A stretch of 64,000 bases of DNA from Dyadobacter sp. Leaf189 (GCF_001424405.1 NZ_LMPS01000001.1:272522-336521); one strand, 5' to 3'; positions 1-8,762 are shown, counted from the stretch's first letter. The notes: generated by a model not told the origin, from the letters alone. Program-made: numbers and translations.

Positions 1-1
1 T

Positions 2-241
2 GCATTTAAACCAACCATGAAGCCGAAGGCTGTTGCTGACGAAAATGTGGAAAAGCCGGTTTCTGAAACGCCTGCAGAAGCTCCGGTACCAGCGAAACCT
101 GCATTTAAACCAACCATGAAGCCGAAGGTTGTTGCGGACGAAAATGTGGAAAAGCCGGTTTCGGAAACGCCTGCGGGAGCTCCGGCACCAGCGAAGCCTG
201 CATTCAGACCAACAATGAAACCTAAGCCGCCAAAAGAGTAG
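2..241 (+). CDS. C-terminal tail of an unknown protein (5' end outside window), Lys/Pro/Ala/Glu-rich repeats
   Basis: The reading frame is open from the first base of the window and stops at 239-241, so the gene starts upstream. All that is visible is a low-complexity tail built from a 33-residue unit that begins MKPK and ends KPAFKPT, repeated at least twice, with a third unit cut short as MKPKPPKE. No folded domain is present. The gene ends 28 bp before nuoJ on the same strand, so it may be the last part of a Nuo subunit, NuoI being the usual neighbour of NuoJ. That identification rests on position only. The internal ATG at 17 is not a likely start because the repeat pattern continues upstream of it. 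Confidence 0.6.
   Translation, partial: AFKPTMKPKAVADENVEKPVSETPAEAPVPAKPAFKPTMKPKVVADENVEKPVSETPAGAPAPAKPAFRPTMKPKPPKE
17..214 (+). repeat. 99-bp in-frame tandem repeat
   Basis: Two complete units run 17-115 and 116-214. Bases 2-16 match the end of a preceding unit and a partial unit follows from 215. Because 99 is a multiple of three, each unit adds 33 residues and copy number can change without a frameshift. The units differ at only a few bases, which suggests recent duplication. Confidence 0.85.
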
Positions 242-269
242 GTGCTGGTGATTTTTATATAATAATAAC

Positions 270-791
270 ATGGAAGCAGCAGCATTTTACGCCTTTTCCC
301 TTATTGCGATTTTGGCCGCGCTCTTTATTCTTTTTTCGAAGAACCTGATTTACGGCGCATTTGCGCTTTTTCTGGCATTCCTCGGAGTAGGTGCATTGTT
401 TGTTCTTGCAGGCGCAGATTTTCTGGGCGTTTCGCAAATCATGATCTATGTGGGAGGAATTCTGGTGCTGCTGATCTTTGGTATCATGCTCACGCAAAAG
501 GCTGTCAAAAACAGTGATCCTACCAGACATAACCGAGTTGAGGTACCAATATCCCGTAAAGTTGCGGGAGTAATTGCAGGTGTTGGCTGTGGATTGGTTT
601 TACTTAGGATTATCTTCTCGGCCAACTTCAGAATGGCAGGCGAAGCTGTCGAAAACCGATCCACGATTAAAACTATCGGGGTGGAATTGATGACGAGCCA
701 TTTGTTACCTTTTGAAATTACGGCTATTTTGCTGCTGGTAGCGCTTGTTGGCGCCGCATATCTCGCTATGAACCGAAATCCTGCCAAATGA
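270..791 (+). CDS. nuoJ: NADH-quinone oxidoreductase subunit J (first of two in the window)
   Basis: This 173-residue integral membrane protein matches the NuoJ subunit of the complex I membrane arm. It has about five hydrophobic segments, including the characteristic stretch IMIYVGGILVLLIFGIML near residues 53-70, which corresponds to the NuoJ helix carrying a pi-bulge. The stop overlaps the start of nuoK by four bases (ATGA), typical of translational coupling. It is clearly divergent from the second NuoJ at 32224-32742, so the two are paralogues rather than a recent duplication. The next gene after nuoK is not nuoL, so this cluster either ends here or is rearranged. Confidence 0.9.
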   Translation: MEAAAFYAFSLIAILAALFILFSKNLIYGAFALFLAFLGVGALFVLAGADFLGVSQIMIYVGGILVLLIFGIMLTQKAVKNSDPTRHNRVEVPISRKVAGVIAGVGCGLVLLRIIFSANFRMAGEAVENRSTIKTIGVELMTSHLLPFEITAILLLVALVGAAYLAMNRNPAK

Positions 792-1099
792 CTTCCATCA
801 CAATCTACCATTACCTGATCGTAGGTGCGATTCTGTTCTCGGCCGGGCTGGGCATTGCTGTTACCAAGCGCCATTTTATCGGAATGCTCCTGGGTATTGA
901 GTTAATGCTCAATGCAGTTAATGTTAATCTGGTGGCATTCAGCCGGTACGATGGGGAGCGTTTGAGTGGACAATTGTTTGCATTGTTCGTCATGGTAGTT
1001 GCTGCTGCGGAGGTAACGGTAGCACTCGCAATCATTCTGCGCGTGTACGGTCATTACAAAACCGTTGATCCCGACGATCTGGATGAGCTGCAACAATAG
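788..1099 (+). CDS. nuoK: NADH-quinone oxidoreductase subunit K
   Basis: The 103-residue protein has the length and three-helix pattern of NuoK, a small proton-channel subunit of complex I. The two conserved membrane glutamates are seen in GIELMLNAVN (E38) and AAAEVTVALAI (E75). It overlaps nuoJ by four bases. The C-terminal tail is acidic (DPDDLDELQQ). The large nuoA-J operon at 32.2-40.2 kb has no nuoK of its own, so this copy could in principle serve both sets, although the divergence of the neighbouring NuoJ argues for a separate complex. Confidence 0.93.
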   Translation: MTSITIYHYLIVGAILFSAGLGIAVTKRHFIGMLLGIELMLNAVNVNLVAFSRYDGERLSGQLFALFVMVVAAAEVTVALAIILRVYGHYKTVDPDDLDELQQ

Positions 1100-1137
1100 G
1101 TCGCTTGCTTAATAATATGTTTATCAAAACCTCGAAA

Positions 1138-1584
1138 ATGAACTGGATTTTTCTGATCCTGGCATTCCTGATCGGCATTTCGAATGCGGTACAATCCGGT
1201 GTGAATGTGCAGTTGCGCGAGTCTATCAACAATCCGATCCTGGCGGCCATTATTTCATTTTTTGGAGGATTGGTAGTCCTGCTCATCGCCTACGCCTGCT
1301 TCAATCAAAACCCCGTTCCTTCATTCAGCGAGATCAAACAGGTTCCATGGACACGATTTATGGGCGGTGTACTGGGTGCCTTTTATGTATTGACGGTGAT
1401 TATGATCATTCGTCATATTGGTTCCGCAAATATGATCTGCCTTGTGGTAGCCGGGCAAATGGCGGCGGTAATGACAATCGATCACTTTGGTTTGCAGGGC
1501 TTCGTTGTTCACCAGATTTCAATGCCCAGGATACTGGGAGCAGTTTTACTCGTTGCGGGCGTTTACCTGATCATCAAAAACTAA
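1138..1584 (+). CDS. DMT-superfamily small membrane protein (DUF606/YdcZ-like)
   Basis: This protein of about 148 residues has five hydrophobic segments and starts MNWIFLILAFLIGISNAVQS, followed by a short polar stretch with VNVQLR. That pattern is typical of the DUF606 (YdcZ) half-size members of the drug/metabolite transporter superfamily, which usually act as dimers; no substrate can be inferred. I chose the ATG at 1138 because family members begin at the first helix; ATG 1117 and TTG 1105 are upstream alternatives. It lies 38 bp after nuoK and may be co-transcribed. A hairpin directly after the stop codon closes the unit. Confidence 0.75.
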   Translation: MNWIFLILAFLIGISNAVQSGVNVQLRESINNPILAAIISFFGGLVVLLIAYACFNQNPVPSFSEIKQVPWTRFMGGVLGAFYVLTVIMIIRHIGSANMICLVVAGQMAAVMTIDHFGLQGFVVHQISMPRILGAVLLVAGVYLIIKN

Positions 1585-1621
1585 AAAAGGTGACAGCTGC
1601 GGGGCAACTATCACCTTTTTT
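1584..1621. terminator. Bidirectional intrinsic terminator
   Basis: AAAAAGGTGA (1584-1593) pairs perfectly with TCACCTTTTT (1611-1620). The A/T ends of the stem give a U-rich 3' side on both strands. It sits between two convergent genes. Confidence 0.8.
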
Positions 1622-1637
1622 ATAGCTGTAAAGCTAT

Positions 1638-2153
1638 TTATGGAATGCGGTTGAAAACAAAAAGGTCAACAAACTCCCATTTATTGTTCTCCATTTTTCC
1701 TCTCTGGATTACCAGCTGATTTTGTGAACGTCTTTCGTAAATGATCCTTACAGAAACGTCATCTTTCTCAAACAAAGCCTGGTTCTTTTTTGCTTCGATA
1801 AAGTTGTAGGTGTCCGACACATTCTTCTCTTCCAGTGCAATCAGACCGGGTTTGAAATGCTTCACTCTCGCAATCGGCCCTTTATCGCCTTGTTCAAATG
1901 CAAATACTTCGTACAAAGCAGGCTTATCATCCTTGATCATACGGATATAGCCCATAATGTTGTTGCCGGCAGGGGCTGTCCATGAAGCTTCGATGGGTCC
2001 GCCATTGTAAGTACCAAGCCAGTGACCTTCAAGAAAAGCAATGTCGTTTAAGGTTCCTGTGGTTGTTTGTGCTTTGGAGAATGTGCTCACGAGCGAGAGC
2101 GCAATTAGAAAAGAGAAGATCTTTACAGATCTGGTCAGGTTGAAATTCATCAT
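1638..2153 (-). CDS. Secreted DUF6265-like protein
   Basis: The 171-residue protein has an N-terminal signal peptide (hydrophobic core after RSVK, likely cut after SKA). The mature part contains IAFLEGHWLGTYNGG, then EASWTAPAGNNIMGYIRM and YEVFAFE. This W/G pattern is typical of the lipocalin-like DUF6265 family common in Bacteroidota, whose function is unknown. Two adjacent ATG codons allow a start at 2153 or 2150. It is flanked by terminators on both sides, so it is probably monocistronic. Confidence 0.7.
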   Translation of the reverse strand: MMNFNLTRSVKIFSFLIALSLVSTFSKAQTTTGTLNDIAFLEGHWLGTYNGGPIEASWTAPAGNNIMGYIRMIKDDKPALYEVFAFEQGDKGPIARVKHFKPGLIALEEKNVSDTYNFIEAKKNQALFEKDDVSVRIIYERRSQNQLVIQRGKMENNKWEFVDLFVFNRIP

Positions 2154-2199
2154 TGGTTACAGGTTTATTTTAGCAGGCAATTTAGGCGAATGCGGCGTT

Positions 2200-2238
2200 T
2201 AAAAAAAATAAGCCGCCTTGTTTCCAAAGCGGCTTATT
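2200..2238 (-). terminator. Intrinsic terminator after the PurF-type gene
   Basis: AATAAGCCGC (2207-2216) pairs with GCGGCTTATT (2229-2238). On the minus strand the stem is followed by a run of T, the complement of the A-run at 2201-2207. Confidence 0.85.
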
Positions 2239-2255
2239 AGTAATGTGTTTATGAA

Positions 2256-4148
2256 TTAATATGCTCTTTCCAGCTTTCCTTCGTAAGAATTGGCAAATGC
2301 TTTGTTTACCACCTTATTACCGCCTTGGGTTGGGTAGTTTCCGGTAAAGTACCAGTCTCCCAGGTGATCAGGGCAGGCTTTGTGCAGGTTTTCAACTGTT
2401 TGGAAAACTACTGAAAGCTCTGCATTCAAATCTTTCGGACGAATGCTTTCGGCGATTTTCTGAGATATTTCCTCGTCTGTAAAAGGCTCGTAAAGTGCTT
2501 TTACAAAGTTGGTGTGATATGGATTTTTAGTCGCAATGGAAGTTACACTCCGTGTGTAAACATCTTCCAGAAGATATTCGAGATCTCTTTCTTCCAACAG
2601 TTTGAGAACGGCACGGAATGCGACAAAGTCTTTCATTTTCGACATATCGATTCCGTAACAATCAGGGAAACGGATCTGCGGTGCTGAGGATGCGACTACT
2701 ATTTTCTTTGGTTTCAAACGGTCAAGCATGGTTAATATGCTCTTTTCCAATGTTGTTCCACGTACAATGGAGTCGTCTATGATCACAACCGTGTCCACAT
2801 TCTTACGAACTACCTCAAATGTGGTATCGTAAACGCTGGATACCATATCGTCTCTCAGTGCGTCGGCGGTAATGAAAGTTCTTGATTTTACATCTTTTGT
2901 TACCAGCTTCTCGATCCTCGGACGGAATGAGAGTACTTTTTCCAGGTCTTCTTCAAAAAGAATTCCCTCCATGATCGCCTGCTTGCGTTTTTTCGCAAGA
3001 TATTCTTCCAAACCTTCAATCATTCCGAGGAATGCAGTTTCGGCGGTGTTGGGAATGTAGGAGAAAATGGTGTTTTCAAGATCATAATTGATCTCCTTCA
3101 ATATTTGCGGTATCAGCAATTTACCAAGCTGCTTGCGCTCGTAATAAATATTCGGATCGGTTCCTCTTGAGAAATAAATCCGCTCAAAGCTGCACGACCG
3201 TTTTTCCAGACGTGGCAGGATCGGGAATTCATTGTACTCTCCGTTTTTGTCAATAATTAATGCAGATCCCGGTGTGATTTCGGTAATCTGATCGTAGTCT
3301 ACATTGAAGGCAGCTTTAATAGCCTGCTTTTCGGAGGCTACAACAACAACTTCATCATCAGCATAATAGAATGCGGGACGGATACCGGCAGGATCGCGGA
3401 TCACGAATGATGCGCCATAGCCTGTCAATCCGCACATCGCATAACCTCCGTCGAAATCGCGGCACGAGCGATATAATACGCGCTGCAGATCTATGTTGTC
3501 TTCTATTACATCGGAAAGTGTCGGATTTTCATAGATTCCTTTGAACCTTTCGAACACGCGCTGGTTTTCTTCATCCAGAAAATGTCCTATTTTCTCCATT
3601 ACGGTAACGGTGTCCACTTTTTCTTTCGGATGCTGGCCAAGTGAGACCAGTTTTCCAAAAAGCTCGTCAACATTTGTCATGTTGAAGTTCCCGGCCATCA
3701 CGAGGTTGCGGCTTCTCCAGTTGCTTTGACGAAGCATCGGGTGACAGTTTTCAACCTCATTGGTACCGTGCGTACCGTAACGAAGATGTCCCAGCCACAC
3801 TTCTCCGGTAAATGCAAGATTCTCCTGAAGCCATTTGGCATCCATGGAGCGGTCTCTGTGATTCTTAAGACCTTTGCGAAATTTCTTGTGGATTTTGGAG
3901 AAAATATCCGTAAGTGGCTGAGGTTCTACGGATCTGTATCTGCTAATGTATCTTTTCCCGGGCGGTACTTCGATTTTAATGTTGGCTACTCCGGCTCCGT
4001 CTTGTCCCCGGTTTACCTGTTTTTCCATCATCACCGAAAGCTTGTGTACGGCGTACAGGGGCGTTTCGTATTTGTCGATGTAGTATTGATAGGGCTTTCT
4101 AAGACGGATAAGTGCTATGCCGCACTCATGCTTAATGGCGTCGCTCAT
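2256..4148 (-). CDS. purF: Amidophosphoribosyltransferase-type protein (class II glutamine amidotransferase + PRTase)
   Basis: The 630-residue protein begins MSDAIKHECGIA; Cys9 would be the catalytic N-terminal nucleophile after removal of an eight-residue propeptide. RGQDG (47-51) and HLRYGTHG (121-128) are glutamine amidotransferase motifs. A PRPP-binding loop, VVIIDDSIVRGTT, lies at 454-466. Together they indicate transfer of glutamine nitrogen to PRPP, the first step of purine synthesis. The protein is more than 100 residues longer than classical PurF because of inserts near residues 60-110 and 165-230. Bacteroidota often carry this long form alongside a standard PurF, so this may be a paralogue with a modified role. 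It is transcribed alone, with a terminator at 2207-2238. Confidence 0.8.
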   Translation of the reverse strand: MSDAIKHECGIALIRLRKPYQYYIDKYETPLYAVHKLSVMMEKQVNRGQDGAGVANIKIEVPPGKRYISRYRSVEPQPLTDIFSKIHKKFRKGLKNHRDRSMDAKWLQENLAFTGEVWLGHLRYGTHGTNEVENCHPMLRQSNWRSRNLVMAGNFNMTNVDELFGKLVSLGQHPKEKVDTVTVMEKIGHFLDEENQRVFERFKGIYENPTLSDVIEDNIDLQRVLYRSCRDFDGGYAMCGLTGYGASFVIRDPAGIRPAFYYADDEVVVVASEKQAIKAAFNVDYDQITEITPGSALIIDKNGEYNEFPILPRLEKRSCSFERIYFSRGTDPNIYYERKQLGKLLIPQILKEINYDLENTIFSYIPNTAETAFLGMIEGLEEYLAKKRKQAIMEGILFEEDLEKVLSFRPRIEKLVTKDVKSRTFITADALRDDMVSSVYDTTFEVVRKNVDTVVIIDDSIVRGTTLEKSILTMLDRLKPKKIVVASSAPQIRFPDCYGIDMSKMKDFVAFRAVLKLLEERDLEYLLEDVYTRSVTSIATKNPYHTNFVKALYEPFTDEEISQKIAESIRPKDLNAELSVVFQTVENLHKACPDHLGDWYFTGNYPTQGGNKVVNKAFANSYEGKLERAY

Positions 4149-4255
4149 AGGAAGAGGAATGCTTTACAAATATGAATGTTTGCAGCTACGCAAAGCGTAT
4201 TACCTTAATGTTAACTTGAACGAATTTAAACCTTGGTTTAGTTCGCTTCTTCTTA

Positions 4256-4263
4256 CAAAGGTA
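4256..4263 (-). promoter_or_regulatory. Candidate -7 promoter box for the purF-type gene
   Basis: TACCTTTG on the minus strand fits the Bacteroidota consensus TAnnTTTG. No TTG is found at the usual distance upstream. It would give a leader of about 100 nt. Confidence 0.35.
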
Positions 4264-4420
4264 CAAATCCTTTAGCTCAAAAAATTTCAAACATCGGCGA
4301 TTTTTAGAGAGTTATTAACCCCTTCAAAACGGCGAACGGTTTATCACAATAACAACGGCAGATATTTATATTGGTGCGCCGCTGCGGCTGAGATGGAAAC
4401 CTATCTAACAGAAAGATAAG

Positions 4421-4428
4421 TATTTTTG
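4421..4428 (+). promoter_or_regulatory. Candidate -7 promoter box for recO
   Basis: TATTTTTG fits TAnnTTTG and lies 17 bp before the recO start codon. No -33 element is visible. The 297-bp space between purF and recO holds only these divergent promoter candidates. Confidence 0.35.
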
Positions 4429-4445
4429 GTCAAAAAGAATCCGGT

Positions 4446-5141
4446 ATGCTTCATAAAACCCGAGGAATTGCACTGAGCTACATTCGCTACCGGGAATCTT
4501 CCATTATCTCGAAGATCTATACGGAGGCATTTGGGATACAGACCTACATAGTGAACGGTGTAAGAAGTTCGAAGTCAAAGTCTAATAAAATTGCTTTGTT
4601 CCAGCCACTTACACTTTTGGATATGGTGGTGTATCATAAAAGCAAGGAGGATACTATTCACAGGTTGTCGGAGCTGAAATGCTATGCCCCGTTTCACAGT
4701 ATCCCATTTGATGTGATCAAGTCGAGTCTTGCCTTGTTTGTTACTGAAATTCTTGGGAAAACTTTAAGAGAGGAAGAGCGGAATGAATTTTTGTTCCATT
4801 ATATCGAAGAATCGGTTCTTTTTCTCGACAATGCGGAGGGTAGCTTTGAAAACTTCCACATTCAGTTCCTGTTGCAGCTCGCATCTTTTCTGGGATTTGG
4901 AATCGAAACAATCGAGGACCTGGAAAATGAGCTGAAAGAAAACAATTACCCGCATTCGGCTGATACGGCTGAGCATGCGGCTTCCGAGCATTTACTGTAT
5001 TCAACCTTTGGCACGCGCATTGTATTGGACAGAAGTCGTCGGCTAAAAATTCTTGAGAAGCTTATTTTCTTTTACAAAATACATTTGGACGGACTTGGCG
5101 AAATCAAGTCGCTGGAAGTTCTGAAAGAAATCCTGAGATAG
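4446..5141 (+). CDS. recO: DNA repair protein RecO
   Basis: The 231-residue protein starts MLHKTRGIALSYIRYRESS and continues with IVNGVRSSKSK. This is the N-terminal OB-fold pattern of RecO, which loads RecA onto SSB-coated single-stranded DNA together with RecR. The middle part is helical (FVTEILGKTL, LLQLASFLGFG), also typical. The four-cysteine zinc motif of some RecO proteins is absent, as is common in Bacteroidota. The next gene starts 73 bp downstream and has its own promoter-like box, so recO is probably transcribed alone. Confidence 0.88.
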   Translation: MLHKTRGIALSYIRYRESSIISKIYTEAFGIQTYIVNGVRSSKSKSNKIALFQPLTLLDMVVYHKSKEDTIHRLSELKCYAPFHSIPFDVIKSSLALFVTEILGKTLREEERNEFLFHYIEESVLFLDNAEGSFENFHIQFLLQLASFLGFGIETIEDLENELKENNYPHSADTAEHAASEHLLYSTFGTRIVLDRSRRLKILEKLIFFYKIHLDGLGEIKSLEVLKEILR

Positions 5142-5171
5142 TGTAATCGCGGCTCAGGTGTAGACTTGGCA

Positions 5172-5179
5172 TAATTTTG
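5172..5179 (+). promoter_or_regulatory. Candidate -7 promoter box
   Basis: TAATTTTG fits TAnnTTTG, 35 bp upstream of the ATG of the following secreted-protein gene. No -33 element is visible at the usual spacing. Confidence 0.35.
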
Positions 5180-5214
5180 ATGACGTATATACTACCAACA
5201 AATCCAGTCAAAAA

Positions 5215-5934
5215 ATGAGACATATACTTACAACCACCCTGGCTTTGATTTCAATGATTGCTTTTGGGCAGGATAGCCTGTCGCAGGTACCCAAAGGCGC
5301 GTGGAAGTCACAGGAACCAACCGGAAGCGCATCGACTCTCATTGTCGCAGATAATTATATGGTAATTGCCTCTTACAGTGTAGGTAATAAATACTTCGAG
5401 CGCACCGAAGGCGGACCATTCACGATGAGCGGCGACCAGATGACCTACACACCTGAATTCAATTCGGCAGATACGGCCAAGATCGGGATTCCTATTGTTT
5501 TTACGGTCACTGTGAAAGACGATATCCTGACATTGAAATATGAGGAGGCGATGGTATGGATGCGTGTTGACGATGCCACGAATGTTCCTATGGCTGGCGC
5601 GTGGCATATCACCGAACGGGCAAATGGCGCGCAGGGAGAACTTGTGAAAATTCATCAGGAGGGAACGCGTAAAACCTTAAAACTGCTATCTGCAACGAGG
5701 TTCCAATGGTTTGCGATTGATCCTGCGGTAAAAGGTTTTTATGCAACCGGTGGTGGAACCTATACAGCCAAGAATGGTAAATACACCGAAAAGATCCAGT
5801 TCTTCTCGAAAGACAATAATCGGGTAGGGAGCTCATTGAGCTTCGATTTCAAGCTTGATAATGGAAGGTGGGACCACAGCGGGAAAAGCAGCGAAGGAAA
5901 ACCTATTCATGAGATCTGGGAAAAAATTAAATAG
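5215..5934 (+). CDS. Secreted protein with two lipocalin-like halves, function unknown
   Basis: The 239-residue protein has a short signal peptide (MRHILTTTLALISMIAFGQ). The mature part falls into two similar halves, each opening with a small hydrophobic-W pattern: GAWKSQEPTG near residue 28 and GAWHITERANG near residue 128. Both continue into alternating beta-strand sequence. This resembles the duplicated lipocalin-like domains annotated in Bacteroidota as membrane or secreted proteins. No catalytic motif is seen. It stands alone between recO and a small Cys-rich gene. Confidence 0.65.
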   Translation: MRHILTTTLALISMIAFGQDSLSQVPKGAWKSQEPTGSASTLIVADNYMVIASYSVGNKYFERTEGGPFTMSGDQMTYTPEFNSADTAKIGIPIVFTVTVKDDILTLKYEEAMVWMRVDDATNVPMAGAWHITERANGAQGELVKIHQEGTRKTLKLLSATRFQWFAIDPAVKGFYATGGGTYTAKNGKYTEKIQFFSKDNNRVGSSLSFDFKLDNGRWDHSGKSSEGKPIHEIWEKIK

Positions 5935-5980
5935 CCAAATGAACTTATTTAGATTTGTTCAAAATAATTAAGCGTAAAAA

Positions 5981-6011
5981 TTTGAATCATTCTAAATAGC
6001 TCTTACATTTG
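5981..6011 (+). promoter_or_regulatory. Consensus Bacteroidota promoter for the 51-residue gene
   Basis: TTTG (5981-5984), 19 bp, then TACATTTG (6004-6011). Both boxes and the spacing match the Bacteroidota sigma-A consensus TTTG-N19-21-TAnnTTTG. Transcription would start near 6016-6018, just before the ATG at 6035. Confidence 0.75.
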
Positions 6012-6034
6012 TCCGGGTTATAACTGTCAATGGG

Positions 6035-6190
6035 ATGAGCGTTTTTGTTTTAAATGAATGCAGTATGGTGTCGGAGCAGAGTGATTTGTGGATGAAATCA
6101 ATGATAGGAGAGTCTGAATGCGTCTTTAAAAAGTGCTGTGAGAAGTATAAGAAGAAAGGAAAGCACTGCAAAAAATGCCCCAAGAAATGA
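6035..6190 (+). CDS. Small Cys/Lys-rich protein (51 aa), function unknown
   Basis: The reading frame encodes 51 residues. The N-terminal half is unremarkable (MSVFVLNECSMVSEQ). The C-terminal half has clustered cysteines at 29, 34, 35, 45 and 48 within a strongly basic sequence (CVFKKCCEKYKKKGKHCKKC). There is no signal peptide or membrane segment. A full consensus promoter lies 24 bp upstream and a hairpin plus T-rich terminator 55 bp downstream, so this is very probably a real monocistronic gene. The cysteine layout could bind a metal ion, and the lysines could contact RNA or DNA; both ideas are inference. I do not recognise a named family. Confidence 0.7.
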   Translation: MSVFVLNECSMVSEQSDLWMKSMIGESECVFKKCCEKYKKKGKHCKKCPKK

Positions 6191-6244
6191 TGAACAGTTA
6201 GCCTGACAGCTTGTAATACAGTTCATGGTGAATAATTATAAGAG

Positions 6245-6275
6245 AGGGAATGCCTGGTAGCGTTCCCTTTTCTAT
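6245..6275 (+). terminator. Intrinsic terminator of the 51-residue gene
   Basis: A nine-pair stem (6245-6253 with 6260-6268, one G-T pair) has a six-base loop and is followed by TTCTATTTT on the plus strand. The lptB gene on the other strand converges on it. Confidence 0.75.
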
Positions 6276-6285
6276 TTTCCGCCTG

Positions 6286-7026
6286 TCAGACTTTGCGCTT
6301 CAATTCAAAATGCTGGCCCAGGTAAACCCGTCGCACTACTTCATCTTCGGCAAGTTCTTCTGCCGTTCCCTGCTTCAAAATCTTGCCTTCAAATAGTAGA
6401 TAAGCACGGTCCGTGATGGAAAGTGTCTCATTTACATTGTGATCAGTAATGAGGATACCGATGTTCTTATGTTTCAATCTGGCAACTATGCTCTGAATAT
6501 CTTCCACGGCAATGGGGTCAACTCCCGCAAACGGTTCATCTAACAGAATAAACTTGGGATCTACGGCAAGTGAGCGGGCAATTTCGGTTCGCCTTCTTTC
6601 TCCACCCGACAATACCATTCCTTTGCTCTTTCGCACGTGCCCCAGGTGAAATTCTTCAATGAGCTCTTCAACTTTCAACTTCTGGTCATTGCGCGACAAA
6701 TCAGTCATTTCGAGTACCGCCTTGATATTTTCCTCCACGGTAAGAGTCCGGAAAACGGAAGCTTCCTGCGCCAGATAACCCAGCCCGAGCCGTGCCCTCT
6801 TGTACATTGGCAGACTTGTAATGTCCTTATCATCAAGATATACTTTCCCGCTGTTGGGTTTAACCAGCCCCACCGCCATATAAAAGGAGGTAGTCTTGCC
6901 AGCACCATTTGGTCCGAGCAATCCTACGATTTCGCCTTGTTCTACCTGATAGCTTACATTATTATTGACGAGTCGCGCGCCATATTTTTTAACCAGGTTC
7001 TCGGTTTTCAGTATCATGTCCGTCAA
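6286..7026 (-). CDS. lptB: LPS export ABC transporter ATP-binding protein LptB
   Basis: The 246-residue ATPase powers extraction of lipopolysaccharide from the inner membrane with LptF and LptG. Walker A is GPNGAGKTT (38-46), the signature is LSGGE (139-143), Walker B is LLDEP (161-165) and the H-loop histidine is H196. The sequence after Walker B ([13 protein letters not shown]) is diagnostic of LptB rather than of a generic importer ATPase. The start codon lies one base after the recJ stop, so the two genes form an operon. LptF/G and LptC are not in this window. Confidence 0.93.
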   Translation of the reverse strand: MTDMILKTENLVKKYGARLVNNNVSYQVEQGEIVGLLGPNGAGKTTSFYMAVGLVKPNSGKVYLDDKDITSLPMYKRARLGLGYLAQEASVFRTLTVEENIKAVLEMTDLSRNDQKLKVEELIEEFHLGHVRKSKGMVLSGGERRRTEIARSLAVDPKFILLDEPFAGVDPIAVEDIQSIVARLKHKNIGILITDHNVNETLSITDRAYLLFEGKILKQGTAEELAEDEVVRRVYLGQHFELKRKV

Positions 7027-7027
7027 T

Positions 7028-8758
7028 TCAGATTACTGCATCGTTTTCGTGCAGCTTAATGTCTTTCAAAGAGAGTTGTAACGTTTTTTTGTCGCGAAAG
7101 TTATTTTCTTCCAGCGAATAGCAGATAGAAAACGGCTTACCCGAGACAAGATCCGGATAAAACTGGGCCAGCCCAAAACCGACTGCGGTATAAACCTGGG
7201 AATTGCCTTGTTTTACATCAAACTTGATGTGTTTTTCTTTCATAATGCTCGGTCTGCCTGCCAGAGTCACTAATCTGGATTCAAAAACGGGTGTCATATT
7301 CCCTGGACCGAACGGGCCCATTTGCCGGATGATATTGTAGAATTTCGGGGAGATCGCTTCAAGATGGAGCAATGTATCGATATTGATCATAGGCACCATT
7401 TGATCCGGAAGGATCCTGCTGCTCACAATTTCATTAAAGCGCGATCTGAATGCTTCCAGGTTGTGCAGCGGCAGGGTAAGTCCGGCGGCGAAAGTATGTC
7501 CGCCGTATTGTTCAAGCAGGTCTGCACATTCTTCTATCGCCTCGTACACATCAAAACCCGGCACTGACCTGGCTGATCCTGCAGCTTTTCCATGTGAATG
7601 GGTTAATATGATCGTAGGGCGGTGATATTTTTCAATGCAGCGGCTTGCTACGATCCCAATCACACCTTTGTGCCAGTCTTCCTTGTAGAGCACGGTGCTT
7701 TTGGCTGTGGAAAACCAATCGTCGTTTTCAATCATATAAAGAGCCTGCTCCGTAATGCTGGAATCGAATGTACGCCGCTCTGTATTATGCTTGTTGATTT
7801 CCATTGCAAATTCCATTGCCTCTTCATCCTGTTCGGAGAGAAGCAATCTTACCGCCTCTTTCGCGTGCTTGATCCGGCCGGCAGCATTGATCCGCGGACT
7901 CAATCCGAATACCACATTTGTGATATCCAAATGCCCGCTCATTCCAGAAACCTGGATCAGTGCTTTGATGCCAGTTCTGGGGGATGCATTGAGCCTTTTT
8001 AAACCATAAAATGCCAGTACCCTGTTTTCTCCGGTAATTGGCACGATATCAGCGGCAATGCTGACAACGAGCAAGTCCAGGTATTCAAACAACAATTCAA
8101 TATCAATGTGCTGCTTTATACAAAAAGCCTGCAAAAGCTTAAAACCGACGCCGCAGCCGGTCAGTTCTTTGTAGGGATATTCGCAATCTTCTCTTTTTGG
8201 ATCAAGTACAGCCACTGCTTTGGGCAGTTCCGCGCCGGGCCGATGGTGGTCACAAATAATGAAGTCAATGCCTTTTTCCGTAGCTGCTTCAACCTTATCA
8301 ACTGATTTTACACCGCAGTCGAGAGTAACTATCAAAGAAAATCCATGCTCGCTTGCCCATTCAATGCTTTGCCACGAAACTCCGTAACCTTCTTCATAGC
8401 GATCGGGAATGTAGTAGTCAAGGTTTGAATAAAACCTTTTCAGAAAACCATAGAACAATGCTACCGAGGTGGTTCCGTCTACGTCATAATCTCCGTAAAC
8501 CAAAATCTTCTCGCCGCGGTCAATCGCTTCGATGAGCCTTTCGACTGCCAGATCCATATCCTTCATCAGAAATGGATCGTGAATATGGGTAAGTTCAGGT
8601 CTGAAAAAGTTTCGGGATTGCTCAAAATCGAGTATGCCCCGGCGCACCAGTAAGGATGCCAGCGAAGGGTTCAGGTTCAGGGCAGCGGCAAGTTCTGCAA
8701 CAGTCTGCTGCTGCTCAGATGTAAATTCAGGATGGTGTATCCAACGCTTGTCAATCAT
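7028..8758 (-). CDS. recJ: Single-stranded-DNA-specific exonuclease RecJ
   Basis: The 576-residue protein is a 5'-3' ssDNA exonuclease of the DHH phosphoesterase superfamily, acting in recombination and mismatch repair. The manganese-binding motifs are DYDVDG (90-95), DCG (147-149) and DHH (170-172). The DHHA1-type motif GGHTFAAG lies in the second half. The length fits RecJ. The promoter box TATATTTG ends four bases before the ATG, so the mRNA is predicted to be leaderless. It is co-transcribed with lptB. Confidence 0.95.
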   Translation of the reverse strand: MIDKRWIHHPEFTSEQQQTVAELAAALNLNPSLASLLVRRGILDFEQSRNFFRPELTHIHDPFLMKDMDLAVERLIEAIDRGEKILVYGDYDVDGTTSVALFYGFLKRFYSNLDYYIPDRYEEGYGVSWQSIEWASEHGFSLIVTLDCGVKSVDKVEAATEKGIDFIICDHHRPGAELPKAVAVLDPKREDCEYPYKELTGCGVGFKLLQAFCIKQHIDIELLFEYLDLLVVSIAADIVPITGENRVLAFYGLKRLNASPRTGIKALIQVSGMSGHLDITNVVFGLSPRINAAGRIKHAKEAVRLLLSEQDEEAMEFAMEINKHNTERRTFDSSITEQALYMIENDDWFSTAKSTVLYKEDWHKGVIGIVASRCIEKYHRPTIILTHSHGKAAGSARSVPGFDVYEAIEECADLLEQYGGHTFAAGLTLPLHNLEAFRSRFNEIVSSRILPDQMVPMINIDTLLHLEAISPKFYNIIRQMGPFGPGNMTPVFESRLVTLAGRPSIMKEKHIKFDVKQGNSQVYTAVGFGLAQFYPDLVSGKPFSICYSLEENNFRDKKTLQLSLKDIKLHENDAVI

Positions 8759-8762
8759 GCCG

